From an uncultured Oscillospiraceae bacterium (GTDB lineage: Bacteria > Bacillota > Clostridia > Oscillospirales > Ruminococcaceae): a DNA stretch of 27,813 nt. Each line of letters opens with the position of its first letter. Positions within the stretch are counted from its first letter, which is position 1. A program made the position numbers and the translations under genes. The stretch spans positions 1-27,813 of the forward strand of contig USLH01000008.1 of assembly GCA_900555435.1 (NCBI GenBank). Reading direction: 5' to 3'. The notes under the pieces are model-generated. The model made no database searches and had not been told where the DNA came from. It saw only the letters and a program-made list of their open reading frames with translations. Of the stretch, positions 1-6,607 are shown piece after piece.

Positions 1-33
1 TGTTCGGTTTCCTGAAGAAATGAGGAAAATAAA

Positions 34-462
34 ATGATCCTGCTCGTTGAATGCCTGCTTCTTTGCCTTCTCTGCCAGCTGGCACCGGTGCTCCCGAAAA
101 GGAAGCATCCGGAGCAGAAACGGTGGACAAAGGCTTTGCTTGCGTTTGGAACAGCCATTTTGCTGGGGCTTTTCCTGCATCTGATAAACGGCGCATGGAG
201 CTTCTGGCAGGGGCTTTGGGAAAGCGGCGTTCTGGCTCTTTTGTTCATCTGGTACCGGACGCTGATTCTTTTCTGGCTGCCGGAACGGCGGAGAAAAAAC
301 CCGGAAGGCGCAAAAGCCGCCCTAAAAAAAGGCGGGAGACAGACGCTCCCTTCTGTCTGGCGGCAGGAGGAGCGACGGCGCTTTGGGAGCTTCTCATTCC
401 TTCCGTCCTGCCCCTTTGACGGGCATTTTTTAAGCGAGATCCCGCCAAAAGACGGATCTTGA
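34..462 (+). CDS. Small membrane protein of unknown function
   Basis: I do not recognise this 142-residue protein. The ATG has a GAGG ribosome-binding site eight bases upstream, which supports this frame over the overlapping +3 frame at 51-419. The first 80 residues hold about three hydrophobic segments (roughly 1-20, 33-52 and 60-80), followed by a basic stretch (PERRRKNPEG). From about residue 95 the composition becomes Arg/Ser/Pro-rich and no longer looks like a membrane protein, so the C-terminus may be degraded, frameshifted or poorly conserved. Before the gene, one frame ends in a TGA at 21-23 and another in a TGA at 35-37 that overlaps this ATG as ATGA; either could be the tail of an upstream gene. 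A weak hairpin with a T-run lies near 408-432, inside its 3' end. Confidence 0.55.
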   Translation: MILLVECLLLCLLCQLAPVLPKRKHPEQKRWTKALLAFGTAILLGLFLHLINGAWSFWQGLWESGVLALLFIWYRTLILFWLPERRRKNPEGAKAALKKGGRQTLPSVWRQEERRRFGSFSFLPSCPFDGHFLSEIPPKDGS

Positions 463-499
463 TAGATTTTCATTTTTTCTATTTTAGGAGGCAATTCTT

Positions 500-784
500 A
501 TGAAACTGAATCTGAAAAAAGTCGGATTATTTGCCGGCGGCGTGCTGTTCGGAACGGCCGGGATCAAGATCCTGACCAGCAAGGACGCCAAGAAACTCTA
601 CACCAACGTGACCGCTGCCGCGCTGCGGGCAAAAGAGTGCGTCATGACCGTGGTTTCTAACGCCAAGGAAAACGCCGGGGATATTCTGGCTGACGCCAAG
701 AACATCAACGAAGAGCGCATCAAAGCCGAGGAAGTCATTGAAGACACCTCCGCCGAAGAAGTTGAAGAGGGAACGGCTGAGTAA
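500..784 (+). CDS. DUF6110 family protein, partner of the metal ATPase
   Basis: This is a 94-residue protein with a strong AGGAGG ribosome-binding site. Residues about 8-25 form one hydrophobic, glycine-rich helix (FAGGVLFGTAGIKIL). A basic and alanine-rich stretch follows (KDAKKLYTNVTAAALRAKE), then a very acidic tail. The pattern matches DUF6110 proteins, which in Clostridia commonly sit directly before a heavy-metal P-type ATPase. Here the ATPase starts only two bases after its stop codon, so the two are almost certainly cotranscribed. The biochemical role of the family is not known to me. An accessory or regulatory membrane subunit of the ATPase is an inference from gene order and from the single membrane helix. 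Confidence 0.8.
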   Translation: MKLNLKKVGLFAGGVLFGTAGIKILTSKDAKKLYTNVTAAALRAKECVMTVVSNAKENAGDILADAKNINEERIKAEEVIEDTSAEEVEEGTAE

Positions 785-786
785 CC

Positions 787-2871
787 ATGAAATGCACGAT
801 CCTGCATGAATCCGCCGGACGGATGCGCATCCGGGCGGAGCAGAAGCATATGACCCTCCTTCAGGCGGACATTCTGGAAGCCTATCTTCGGAAGGTGGAC
901 GGAGTCGTTGAGGTTTCGGTCTGCGACCGGACCCGGGATGCGGTCATCTGCTATAAAAGCTCCCGAAAGGCGATCAAAGCCGCCCTCGGGTCCTTTTCCT
1001 ACGAAAAAGCAAAAGAGCTGGCGCCGGAACACAGCAGCCGGGAGCTGAACCGGGAATATCAGGACAAGCTGGTCTTCGCCATCTGCCAAAGAGCGGTAAG
1101 CAAGCTCTTCTTCCCCCTCCCCCTGCGGACGGCGCTGACCGCGATCAGATCCGTCAAGTACCTGTCGAAGGGGCTCCGCTGCATTCTGAACGGGAAGATC
1201 CAGGTGCCGGTGCTGGATGCGGTGGCCATCGGTGTGTCCATCCTCCGGGGCGACTTTGAGACAGCCGGCTCCATCATGTTCCTCTTAGGCATCGGCGACA
1301 TTCTGGACGAATGGACCCACAAAAAGTCGGTGGCGGATCTGGCAAGCACCATGTCCCTCAACGTGGACAAGGTCTGGCAGCTGACCGACAGCGGTGAAGT
1401 TTTAGTTCCCGTGCGGCAGGTGCAGCCCGACGACCGGATCATTGTCCGCACCGGCGGCATGATCCCGCTGGACGGCAAGATCGTGGACGGGGAAGCCATG
1501 GTCAATCAGGCTTCCATCACCGGTGAGCCGCTGGCAGTCCGCCGGGCGCCCGGCAGCTATGTCTACGCCGGCACCGTTGTCGAGGAAGGCAGCTTCACCG
1601 TCCAGGTGACCAAAGCCTCCGGCGGCGGCCGCTATGACCGGATCGTCAAGATGATCGAGGAGTCGGAAAAGCTCAAATCCGTCACGGAGGATAAAGCCTC
1701 CCATCTGGCGGACCGGCTGGTTCCCTACAGTCTGGGAGCGACGGCGCTCATCTGGCTGCTGACCCGGAACGTGACGAAAGCCTTAGCCGTGTTGATGGTG
1801 GACTTCTCCTGCGCATTGAAGCTGTCCATGCCCATTGCCGTGCTTTCCGCCATGAAGGAAGCAAGCCTCCATCACCTGTCGGTGAAAGGCGGACGGTTCC
1901 TGGAAGCCGTTTCAGAAGCGGAGACGATGGTCTTCGATAAGACCGGCACCCTGACCTACGCCTCCCCGAAAGTGACGCAGATCGTCACCTTCGGCGGCCG
2001 GGACGAAAACGAAATGCTGAAGCTGGCAGCCTGCCTGGAGGAACACTATCCCCACTCCATGGCGAAAGCCGTAGTGGCGGAGGCAACCCGCCGTGACCTG
2101 CACCACGAGGAACGGCACTCCCAGGTTCAGTATCTGGTGGCTCACGGGATCTCCAGTGCGGTAGACGGCGAAAAAGTCGTCATCGGCAGTCATCACTTCG
2201 TCTTCGAGGACGAGGGCTGCAAGATCCCCGAGGGTGAAGAAGAGCGGTTTGAATCGCTTCCCGAGGAATACTCCCACCTGTATCTGGCGGTTTCCGGCGA
2301 ACTTGCGGCGGTGATCTGTGTTGCAGATCCCCTGCGGGAAGAAGCCGAAGCCGTTGTGGACGGGCTCCATCAGCTGGGCGTCAAGAAGCTGGTCATGATG
2401 ACCGGAGACAGCGAAAAAACCGCCCGTGCCGTAGCAAGAATGGTAGGCGTAGATGAGTTCTATGCCGAAGTGCTGCCGGAGGATAAGGCAAACTTTATCC
2501 GAAAAGAACACGAAGCCGGCCGAAAGGTCATCATGTTAGGCGACGGCGTCAACGACTCTCCGGCGCTGTCCGAAGCCGACGCCGGCATTGCCATCCGGGA
2601 CGGCGCAGCCATCGCCCGGGAGGTGGCGGACATCACCGTCGGCGGCGACGACCTGTATGCCCTCCTGACCTTAAAGCAGTTAAGCGACGCTTTGATGGGG
2701 CGGATCCACCGGAACTACCGGAACATCATCGGGTTCAACCTGATGCTGATCTGCTTGGGCGTGGCGGGTATCCTCCCTCCTGCGACCTCGGCTCTGCTCC
2801 ACAACATTTCCACGTTGGTCATCAGCTTAAAGAGCATGACGAACCTCCTGGAAGAACCCCAGAGCTTTTAA
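787..2871 (+). CDS. P1B-type heavy-metal translocating P-type ATPase
   Basis: This 694-residue ATPase would move a transition metal across the cytoplasmic membrane using ATP. Visible P-type motifs in order are TGEP at 245-248 (actuator domain), DKTGT with the phosphorylated Asp384, MTGD, and GDGVND at 585-590. Residues 1-70 resemble an HMA-like domain but lack a CxxC metal site. The membrane metal-binding motif, usually CPC or SPC before ALxLxxP, reads DFSCALKLSMP at 339-349: only Cys342 is kept and the Pro is replaced by Ser. The nucleotide-binding HP motif is also altered (HYPHSMAKAV, 420-429). These changes resemble a Firmicutes subgroup with no firmly assigned substrate, so I do not name a metal. 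It is coupled to the DUF6110 gene and followed by a strong terminator. Confidence 0.93.
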   Translation: MKCTILHESAGRMRIRAEQKHMTLLQADILEAYLRKVDGVVEVSVCDRTRDAVICYKSSRKAIKAALGSFSYEKAKELAPEHSSRELNREYQDKLVFAICQRAVSKLFFPLPLRTALTAIRSVKYLSKGLRCILNGKIQVPVLDAVAIGVSILRGDFETAGSIMFLLGIGDILDEWTHKKSVADLASTMSLNVDKVWQLTDSGEVLVPVRQVQPDDRIIVRTGGMIPLDGKIVDGEAMVNQASITGEPLAVRRAPGSYVYAGTVVEEGSFTVQVTKASGGGRYDRIVKMIEESEKLKSVTEDKASHLADRLVPYSLGATALIWLLTRNVTKALAVLMVDFSCALKLSMPIAVLSAMKEASLHHLSVKGGRFLEAVSEAETMVFDKTGTLTYASPKVTQIVTFGGRDENEMLKLAACLEEHYPHSMAKAVVAEATRRDLHHEERHSQVQYLVAHGISSAVDGEKVVIGSHHFVFEDEGCKIPEGEEERFESLPEEYSHLYLAVSGELAAVICVADPLREEAEAVVDGLHQLGVKKLVMMTGDSEKTARAVARMVGVDEFYAEVLPEDKANFIRKEHEAGRKVIMLGDGVNDSPALSEADAGIAIRDGAAIAREVADITVGGDDLYALLTLKQLSDALMGRIHRNYRNIIGFNLMLICLGVAGILPPATSALLHNISTLVISLKSMTNLLEEPQSF

Positions 2872-2879
2872 AAAACAAC

Positions 2880-2920
2880 CCCCGCTGCCCGGAACCCCTT
2901 CCGGCAGCGGGGATTTGCTT
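2880..2920 (+). terminator. Rho-independent terminator after the metal ATPase
   Basis: A perfect 10-bp stem pairs CCCCGCTGCC (2880-2889) with GGCAGCGGGG (2903-2912). The stem continues inward as GGAA/TTCC around a CCCC loop. A T-rich stretch (ATTTGCTTTT) follows. It lies just after the ATPase stop codon. The roughly 145 bases from here to the convergent MGMT-like gene hold no convincing gene, only a small palindrome at 3046-3058. Confidence 0.9.
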
Positions 2921-3059
2921 TTCCGAAACTGTTCCGACCAGCAAGGAGAAACCTTCCAAATACAGGAAGAAACCTTAAGCCGAAGCGTAAATCCGAAGTC
3001 TTTCTTTGAGGGCTTGAAACACCAAAAAGTGCTGTGCGTATGCTTAAGGATTTTCCTTG

Positions 3060-3407
3060 TTATTCGGAAGACTTCTTGCTATGCTCGGAAGCCTTTGGAA
3101 AATCTTCCAGCTTCCAGGCAAACCGCTCCATGTCTACCCGACCGTCGGGGAGAAACCTCACGCCTTCTTCTTCCAGAAAAAGCCGCTGCAGATCTGTCCC
3201 GGTCACCGAAAAAGCCGGAGCCGTCCGACCTTCCCGGTTCACCACCCGGTGACAGGGCACATCCCCCGGTGCAGCGTGCATCGCACACCCCACGATCCGG
3301 GACGCCCGGGGCCGCCCCAGATACAGGGCAATCTGCCCGTAAGATACCACCTTCCCCGGCGGGATCTGCCGCACCAGCCGGTAGATTGCTTCAAAAAAGC
3401 CGCTCAT
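3060..3407 (-). CDS. MGMT-family / alkyltransferase-like DNA-binding protein
   Basis: This 115-residue protein matches the C-terminal DNA-binding domain of O6-alkylguanine-DNA alkyltransferases. It has the winged-helix signature PPGKVVSYGQIA (17-28), GRPRASRIVG (31-40) and the active-site motif PCHRV with Cys52. Full-length MGMT is about 160-200 residues, so this is the short form (COG3695/Atl type). Many alkyltransferase-like proteins have Trp in place of the Cys; here the Cys is retained, so either alkyl transfer or damage sensing is possible. The ATG overlaps the stop codon of manA by one base (TGATG), which suggests translational coupling. A role together with sugar isomerisation is not obvious, and the pairing may simply be an operon of convenience. 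Confidence 0.85.
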   Translation of the reverse strand: MSGFFEAIYRLVRQIPPGKVVSYGQIALYLGRPRASRIVGCAMHAAPGDVPCHRVVNREGRTAPAFSVTGTDLQRLFLEEEGVRFLPDGRVDMERFAWKLEDFPKASEHSKKSSE

Positions 3408-4372
3408 CAGACCGTGGTCAGGATCAGCCTGCCCTTGCCCGTCAGGGTATAATCCCCGGATCCGGCAGGGACAAAAACGCTGGCGCCCTTCTTCATTTCC
3501 AGCTTCTCACCGCCCATGGAAAGGGTCAGGCTGCCGTCCAGAAGCAGCAGGGAGTGGAAGGACTTCTCATCTGCCATAAGCGCTGCGTGAGAAGTTACCT
3601 CCATTTCCTTCACGGTGAAGTAATCGCAGCTAGCCAAGGGAAGCACGCTTCCGCCGTCAAAGGCTTCCGGCTTCGCCTGAGGCCGTCCGCAGGGACGGGT
3701 CGCCGGGGCCAGACGGGTCACGTCGATGGCTTTTTCGATGTGCAGCTGCCGGGGTTTCCCGTCGGCTCCCACCCGGCCGTAGTCGTAAACCCGGTAGGTG
3801 GTGTTGGAGTTCTGCTGGATCTCGGCGATCAGGATCCCCTCGCCGATGGCATGAAGAGTGCCCGCCTCGATGAAGAAAACGTCGCCGGGATGAACTTCCA
3901 CCCGGTTGGTCACCTCCAGCAGGGTGTTGTCCTCGATCCGCCGGCGGAATTCCTCCTTGGAGATCTCATGCTTGAAGCCGTAAAGCAGTCCCGCTCCCGG
4001 CTCACAGTCCACCACGTACCACATCTCCGTCTTGCCGTACTCGCCTTCCACCCGCATGGCATAGTCGTTGTCGGGATGGACCTGAACGGACAGGTTCTGC
4101 TTGGCGTCGATGAGCTTGATGAGAATGGGGAAATACTCAAACTTCTCACAATCCGTGCCGAGGACCGCCTTCCCGGCCTTTTCAATGTACTGGGGCAGGG
4201 TCAGTCCGGCATACTCGCCGTCCGCCACCACCGAGCAGCCGTCCTTGTGGCAGGACAGCTCCCAGCTCTCCGCCACTTTGTCCAGATCGCACTTTTTCCC
4301 ATATTCATCCCGGAGCTTGGTGCCGCCCCAGAGATAATCCTTGAACGCAGGGTTTAATTTGATCGCTTTCAT
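3407..4372 (-). CDS. manA: Mannose-6-phosphate isomerase, class I
   Basis: This 321-residue cupin enzyme interconverts mannose-6-phosphate and fructose-6-phosphate. The type I phosphomannose isomerase metal ligands are visible: Gln97 and His99 in SVQVHPDN, Glu116 in KTEMWYV and His174 in AGTLHAIG. The conserved active-site stretch EIQQNSNTTYRVYDYGR follows at 184-200. Its length fits the short Firmicutes class. A GGGAG ribosome-binding site precedes the ATG. It lies 14 bases after fabD and overlaps the MGMT-like gene, so the three probably share one transcript. It would feed mannose released by a mannoside phosphorylase (GH130, 17058-18050) into glycolysis once phosphorylated, but that link is inferred, since the genes are about 13 kb apart. 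Confidence 0.93.
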   Translation of the reverse strand: MKAIKLNPAFKDYLWGGTKLRDEYGKKCDLDKVAESWELSCHKDGCSVVADGEYAGLTLPQYIEKAGKAVLGTDCEKFEYFPILIKLIDAKQNLSVQVHPDNDYAMRVEGEYGKTEMWYVVDCEPGAGLLYGFKHEISKEEFRRRIEDNTLLEVTNRVEVHPGDVFFIEAGTLHAIGEGILIAEIQQNSNTTYRVYDYGRVGADGKPRQLHIEKAIDVTRLAPATRPCGRPQAKPEAFDGGSVLPLASCDYFTVKEMEVTSHAALMADEKSFHSLLLLDGSLTLSMGGEKLEMKKGASVFVPAGSGDYTLTGKGRLILTTV

Positions 4373-4386
4373 TCTAACTTCTCCCT

Positions 4387-5310
4387 TCAGCCCTTCAGCG
4401 CTTCCAGCGTTTTTTCAAGGCTCTTCTGATTTTCCACATTGAGGATGGTGACCCCCTTCAGGGTCTTCTTCACCAGCCCGGAAAGAACCTTCCCCGGCCC
4501 TAACTCCACATAGGTGTCGATGCCCGCCGCCTGCATGGCGGCCAGCTCTTTGGTGAATAATACCGGCGAAACGATGTGACGGGCCAGCCGCTCCGCCAGA
4601 TCGCCGGTGCTCTCCAGCACTCTGCCGCTCAGGTTGGAGTAGAAGGGCACCTTCGGCTCCCGGAAGGTGAATTCCTTCGCCTTCGGCAGGAATTCCTCCG
4701 CCGCCGGCCGCATCAGCTCCGAGTGGAACGCAGCCGCTACCGCCAACGGCACGGCGCGTTTCCCCATCTCCGCAAATTTTGCAGAAACAGCCGCCACGGC
4801 TTCCTTTTCCCCGGCCACCACCGTTTGAGCGGGGGCGTTAAAGTTGACCGGGACCACATACCCTTCCGTTTCTTTGCAGAGCTTCGTCACCGTCTCTTCA
4901 TCCGAGCCCACAATGGCCGCCATTGCGCCGCCCTTTCCCGCTCTGGCGCAGCGCCCCATGGCCTCCGCCCGGAGCCGGATCAGGGAAAACGCTTCCGGCA
5001 GCGTCAGGATCCCCGACGCCGCCATGGCCGCATACTCGCCTAAAGAATGCCCCGCCACCGCCGAGCATCCGATCCCCGCTTCCTCCATGCAGGCAAACGC
5101 CGCCATGGAGACCGCCAGGATCGCCGGCTGAGCCACTTCTGTGGCGGAAAGCTCCTCCGCCGACCCTTCCCCGCAGAGCTTCAGAAGGTCGTATCCCAGC
5201 ACCTCCGAAGCTGTGTCGAAGACTGCTTTTGCTTTGGGGTTGGCCGCTGCCAGCTCCGCTCCCATGCCCGGAGTCTGAGACCCCTGGCCGGAAAAAAGAA
5301 ATGCGTTCAT
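4387..5310 (-). CDS. fabD: Malonyl-CoA:ACP transacylase
   Basis: This 307-residue protein transfers malonyl from CoA to the acyl carrier protein, supplying the extender unit for fatty acid synthesis. It begins with the family signature FLFSGQGSQTPGMG. The nucleophile is Ser89 in GHSLGEYAA, the substrate-binding Arg is in RLRAEAMG near 112-114, and the catalytic His is His196 in AFHSELM. Length and motifs are standard for FabD. In many Firmicutes fabD lies inside the fab operon between fabK and fabG; here it is divergent from fabH and leads a separate operon with manA and the MGMT-like gene. I could not find a convincing promoter for it. The upstream gap holds a 12-bp inverted repeat and other palindromes that may control it. 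Confidence 0.96.
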   Translation of the reverse strand: MNAFLFSGQGSQTPGMGAELAAANPKAKAVFDTASEVLGYDLLKLCGEGSAEELSATEVAQPAILAVSMAAFACMEEAGIGCSAVAGHSLGEYAAMAASGILTLPEAFSLIRLRAEAMGRCARAGKGGAMAAIVGSDEETVTKLCKETEGYVVPVNFNAPAQTVVAGEKEAVAAVSAKFAEMGKRAVPLAVAAAFHSELMRPAAEEFLPKAKEFTFREPKVPFYSNLSGRVLESTGDLAERLARHIVSPVLFTKELAAMQAAGIDTYVELGPGKVLSGLVKKTLKGVTILNVENQKSLEKTLEALKG

Positions 5311-5349
5311 GCTTCTTATCCTTTCCGTGTCCGCACCGTCCGTCTCATT

Positions 5350-5400
5350 TTTTTACAGAAATTGCACAATTGGCAACGTTCTGTGACTTTTCTGTAAAAA
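5350..5400. promoter_or_regulatory. 12-bp inverted repeat upstream of fabD
   Basis: TTTTTACAGAAA (5350-5361) and its exact reverse complement TTTCTGTAAAAA (5389-5400) flank a 27-base spacer. The spacer contains a smaller palindrome, AATTGCACAATT, and another TTCTGT copy. The element lies 40-90 bases upstream of fabD. It could be a repressor operator or a leader hairpin of the fabD transcript. No bound protein can be named from sequence. Confidence 0.5.
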
Positions 5401-5404
5401 CCGG

Positions 5405-5429
5405 TTTTGTCCTTCATTGACGGACAAAA
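5405..5429. promoter_or_regulatory. Inverted repeat in the fabD-fabH divergent region
   Basis: TTTTGTCC (5405-5412) is followed by a nine-base spacer and then GGACAAAA (5422-5429). The perfect 8-bp arms lie just upstream of the fabH -35 box and upstream of fabD. This makes it a candidate operator for one or both directions. Confidence 0.4.
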
Positions 5430-5444
5430 ACGCCGGGTCATTTG

Positions 5445-5473
5445 TTGACAAAACGGTAACAAACCGATACAAT
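5445..5473 (+). promoter_or_regulatory. Sigma-A promoter of the fabH-acc cluster
   Basis: TTGACA (5445-5450) and TACAAT (5468-5473) are separated by exactly 17 bases, a near-consensus vegetative promoter. The expected start site is near 5480, which leaves a leader of about 115 bases before fabH. The -35 box sits inside a palindrome (TTTGTTGACAAA, 5441-5452), and the spacer contains CGGT-AACAA-ACCG. These are candidate operator elements. Confidence 0.85.
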
Positions 5474-5490
5474 AATAAAAGACCAATTCC

Positions 5491-5570
5491 GATCCGACAC
5501 CCGGATCTCTTTTAACTATACCAAATCCGGAGCCGTTTTGCAAGGGGCGAACCCCTCTTTCCGCAAACGG
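5491..5570 (+). promoter_or_regulatory. Structured 5' leader of the fabH transcript
   Basis: Two hairpins lie between the predicted start site and fabH. The first pairs GATCCG with CGGATC (5491-5507) and is followed by TCTTTT, so it resembles a weak attenuator. The second pairs CCGTTTTGC (5533-5541) with GCAAACGG (5563-5570), with one bulged base, and encloses GGGG-CGAA-CCCC. It ends about 10 bases before the ribosome-binding site. No known riboswitch class is recognised. Confidence 0.45.
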
Positions 5571-5596
5571 TTCTTCCGTTGAAAGAAAGGAACAGC

Positions 5597-6583
5597 ATGG
5601 GAATTCACATTCTGGGCACCGGCTCCTACCTGCCGGAAACCGTGGTGGAAAACGAAGCCTTTTCCGCCATCGTGGATACCTCCGACGAATGGATCGTCAA
5701 GCACTCCGGGATCCATCGGCGGCATTTCCAGAACGGCCCCACCTATGAAATGGCTGTGAAAGCCGGGACTGCCGCGCTGGAAGCGGCCTCCCTCACCCCG
5801 GATCAGATTGATCTGATCCTCTGCACCACCGTTTCCGGCGACTATGATACCCCCGCCATGGCCTGTGTCGTCCAAGGGCTCCTGGGTGCCAAAAACGCCG
5901 TGGCCTTTGACATCAACGCCGCCTGCGCCGGTTTTGTTTACGGCCTTGACCTGGCGAACCTCTATCTGCAGCATGGCTACCGCCGGATCCTTCTCATCTC
6001 GGCGGAGCAGCTTTCCCGCATCACCGATTTCACTGACCGCTCCACCTGTGTCCTTTTCGGAGACGGAGCCGGAGCCGTGGTGCTGGAGGGCGACGATTCT
6101 CCCTTCGTTTCCGCTTTGGGAGCCGACGGGGACGGCGTCAACGCCCTCTTTGCCCGAAAACCGGATAATTCAAATCCCTTTTTAAAGGAACAGCGCACCC
6201 TGTCCGAAGCCGACGGCTTCCCGGAAGGCAAGCCCGGTATGATCCACATGGCCGGACAGGCCGTCTACAAATTCGCCGTCACCGCCATGCCCGCCGCCGT
6301 CCGGAGGGCCTGCGAAAAAGCGAACCTCGCCCCGGAAGCTTTAGACTGGATCATCCCCCATCAGGCAAACCTGCGGATCATCCAGACCGCCATCTCCGCT
6401 TTGAAGCTCCCGGAGGAAAAATTCATCTGCAACATTGGGGAGTCTGCCAACATCTCCTCGGCCTGCATCCCCGTCGCTCTGGACCAGGCGGTTCGTGACG
6501 GTCGGATCCGCCGGGGGCAGACCGTCTGCGCCGTCGGGTTTGGCGCAGGTTTGGTTTACGGCAGCGCCATTTTCAAGTATTGA
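5597..6583 (+). CDS. fabH: Beta-ketoacyl-ACP synthase III
   Basis: This 328-residue enzyme starts fatty acid synthesis by condensing an acyl-CoA primer with malonyl-ACP. The Cys-His-Asn triad is visible: Cys110 in INAACAGF, His255 in IPHQAN and Asn285 in GESANISSA. The ATG at 5597 is chosen because AGAAAGGA lies just upstream; an in-frame TTG at 5579 would add six residues but would include the ribosome-binding site. It is the first gene after a consensus promoter and a structured leader, so it is the likely control point for the whole downstream cluster. Primer preference (acetyl or branched) cannot be read from the sequence. Confidence 0.96.
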   Translation: MGIHILGTGSYLPETVVENEAFSAIVDTSDEWIVKHSGIHRRHFQNGPTYEMAVKAGTAALEAASLTPDQIDLILCTTVSGDYDTPAMACVVQGLLGAKNAVAFDINAACAGFVYGLDLANLYLQHGYRRILLISAEQLSRITDFTDRSTCVLFGDGAGAVVLEGDDSPFVSALGADGDGVNALFARKPDNSNPFLKEQRTLSEADGFPEGKPGMIHMAGQAVYKFAVTAMPAAVRRACEKANLAPEALDWIIPHQANLRIIQTAISALKLPEEKFICNIGESANISSACIPVALDQAVRDGRIRRGQTVCAVGFGAGLVYGSAIFKY

Positions 6584-6607
6584 CCCACAAGAAAGGAACC
6601 GAATCTC

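Noticed and set aside
2915..4357. 480-codon open frame on the + strand
   Set aside because: It lies opposite manA and the MGMT-like gene, both of which have clear family motifs. Its translation is Pro/Arg-rich with no domain, typical of an antisense shadow in GC-rich DNA.
5441..5463. FapR, FabT or Rex box at the fabH promoter
   Set aside because: TTTGTT...AACAAA has the wrong spacing for Rex, and neither the FapR nor the FabT consensus as I know them fits. It is kept only as an unassigned palindrome.
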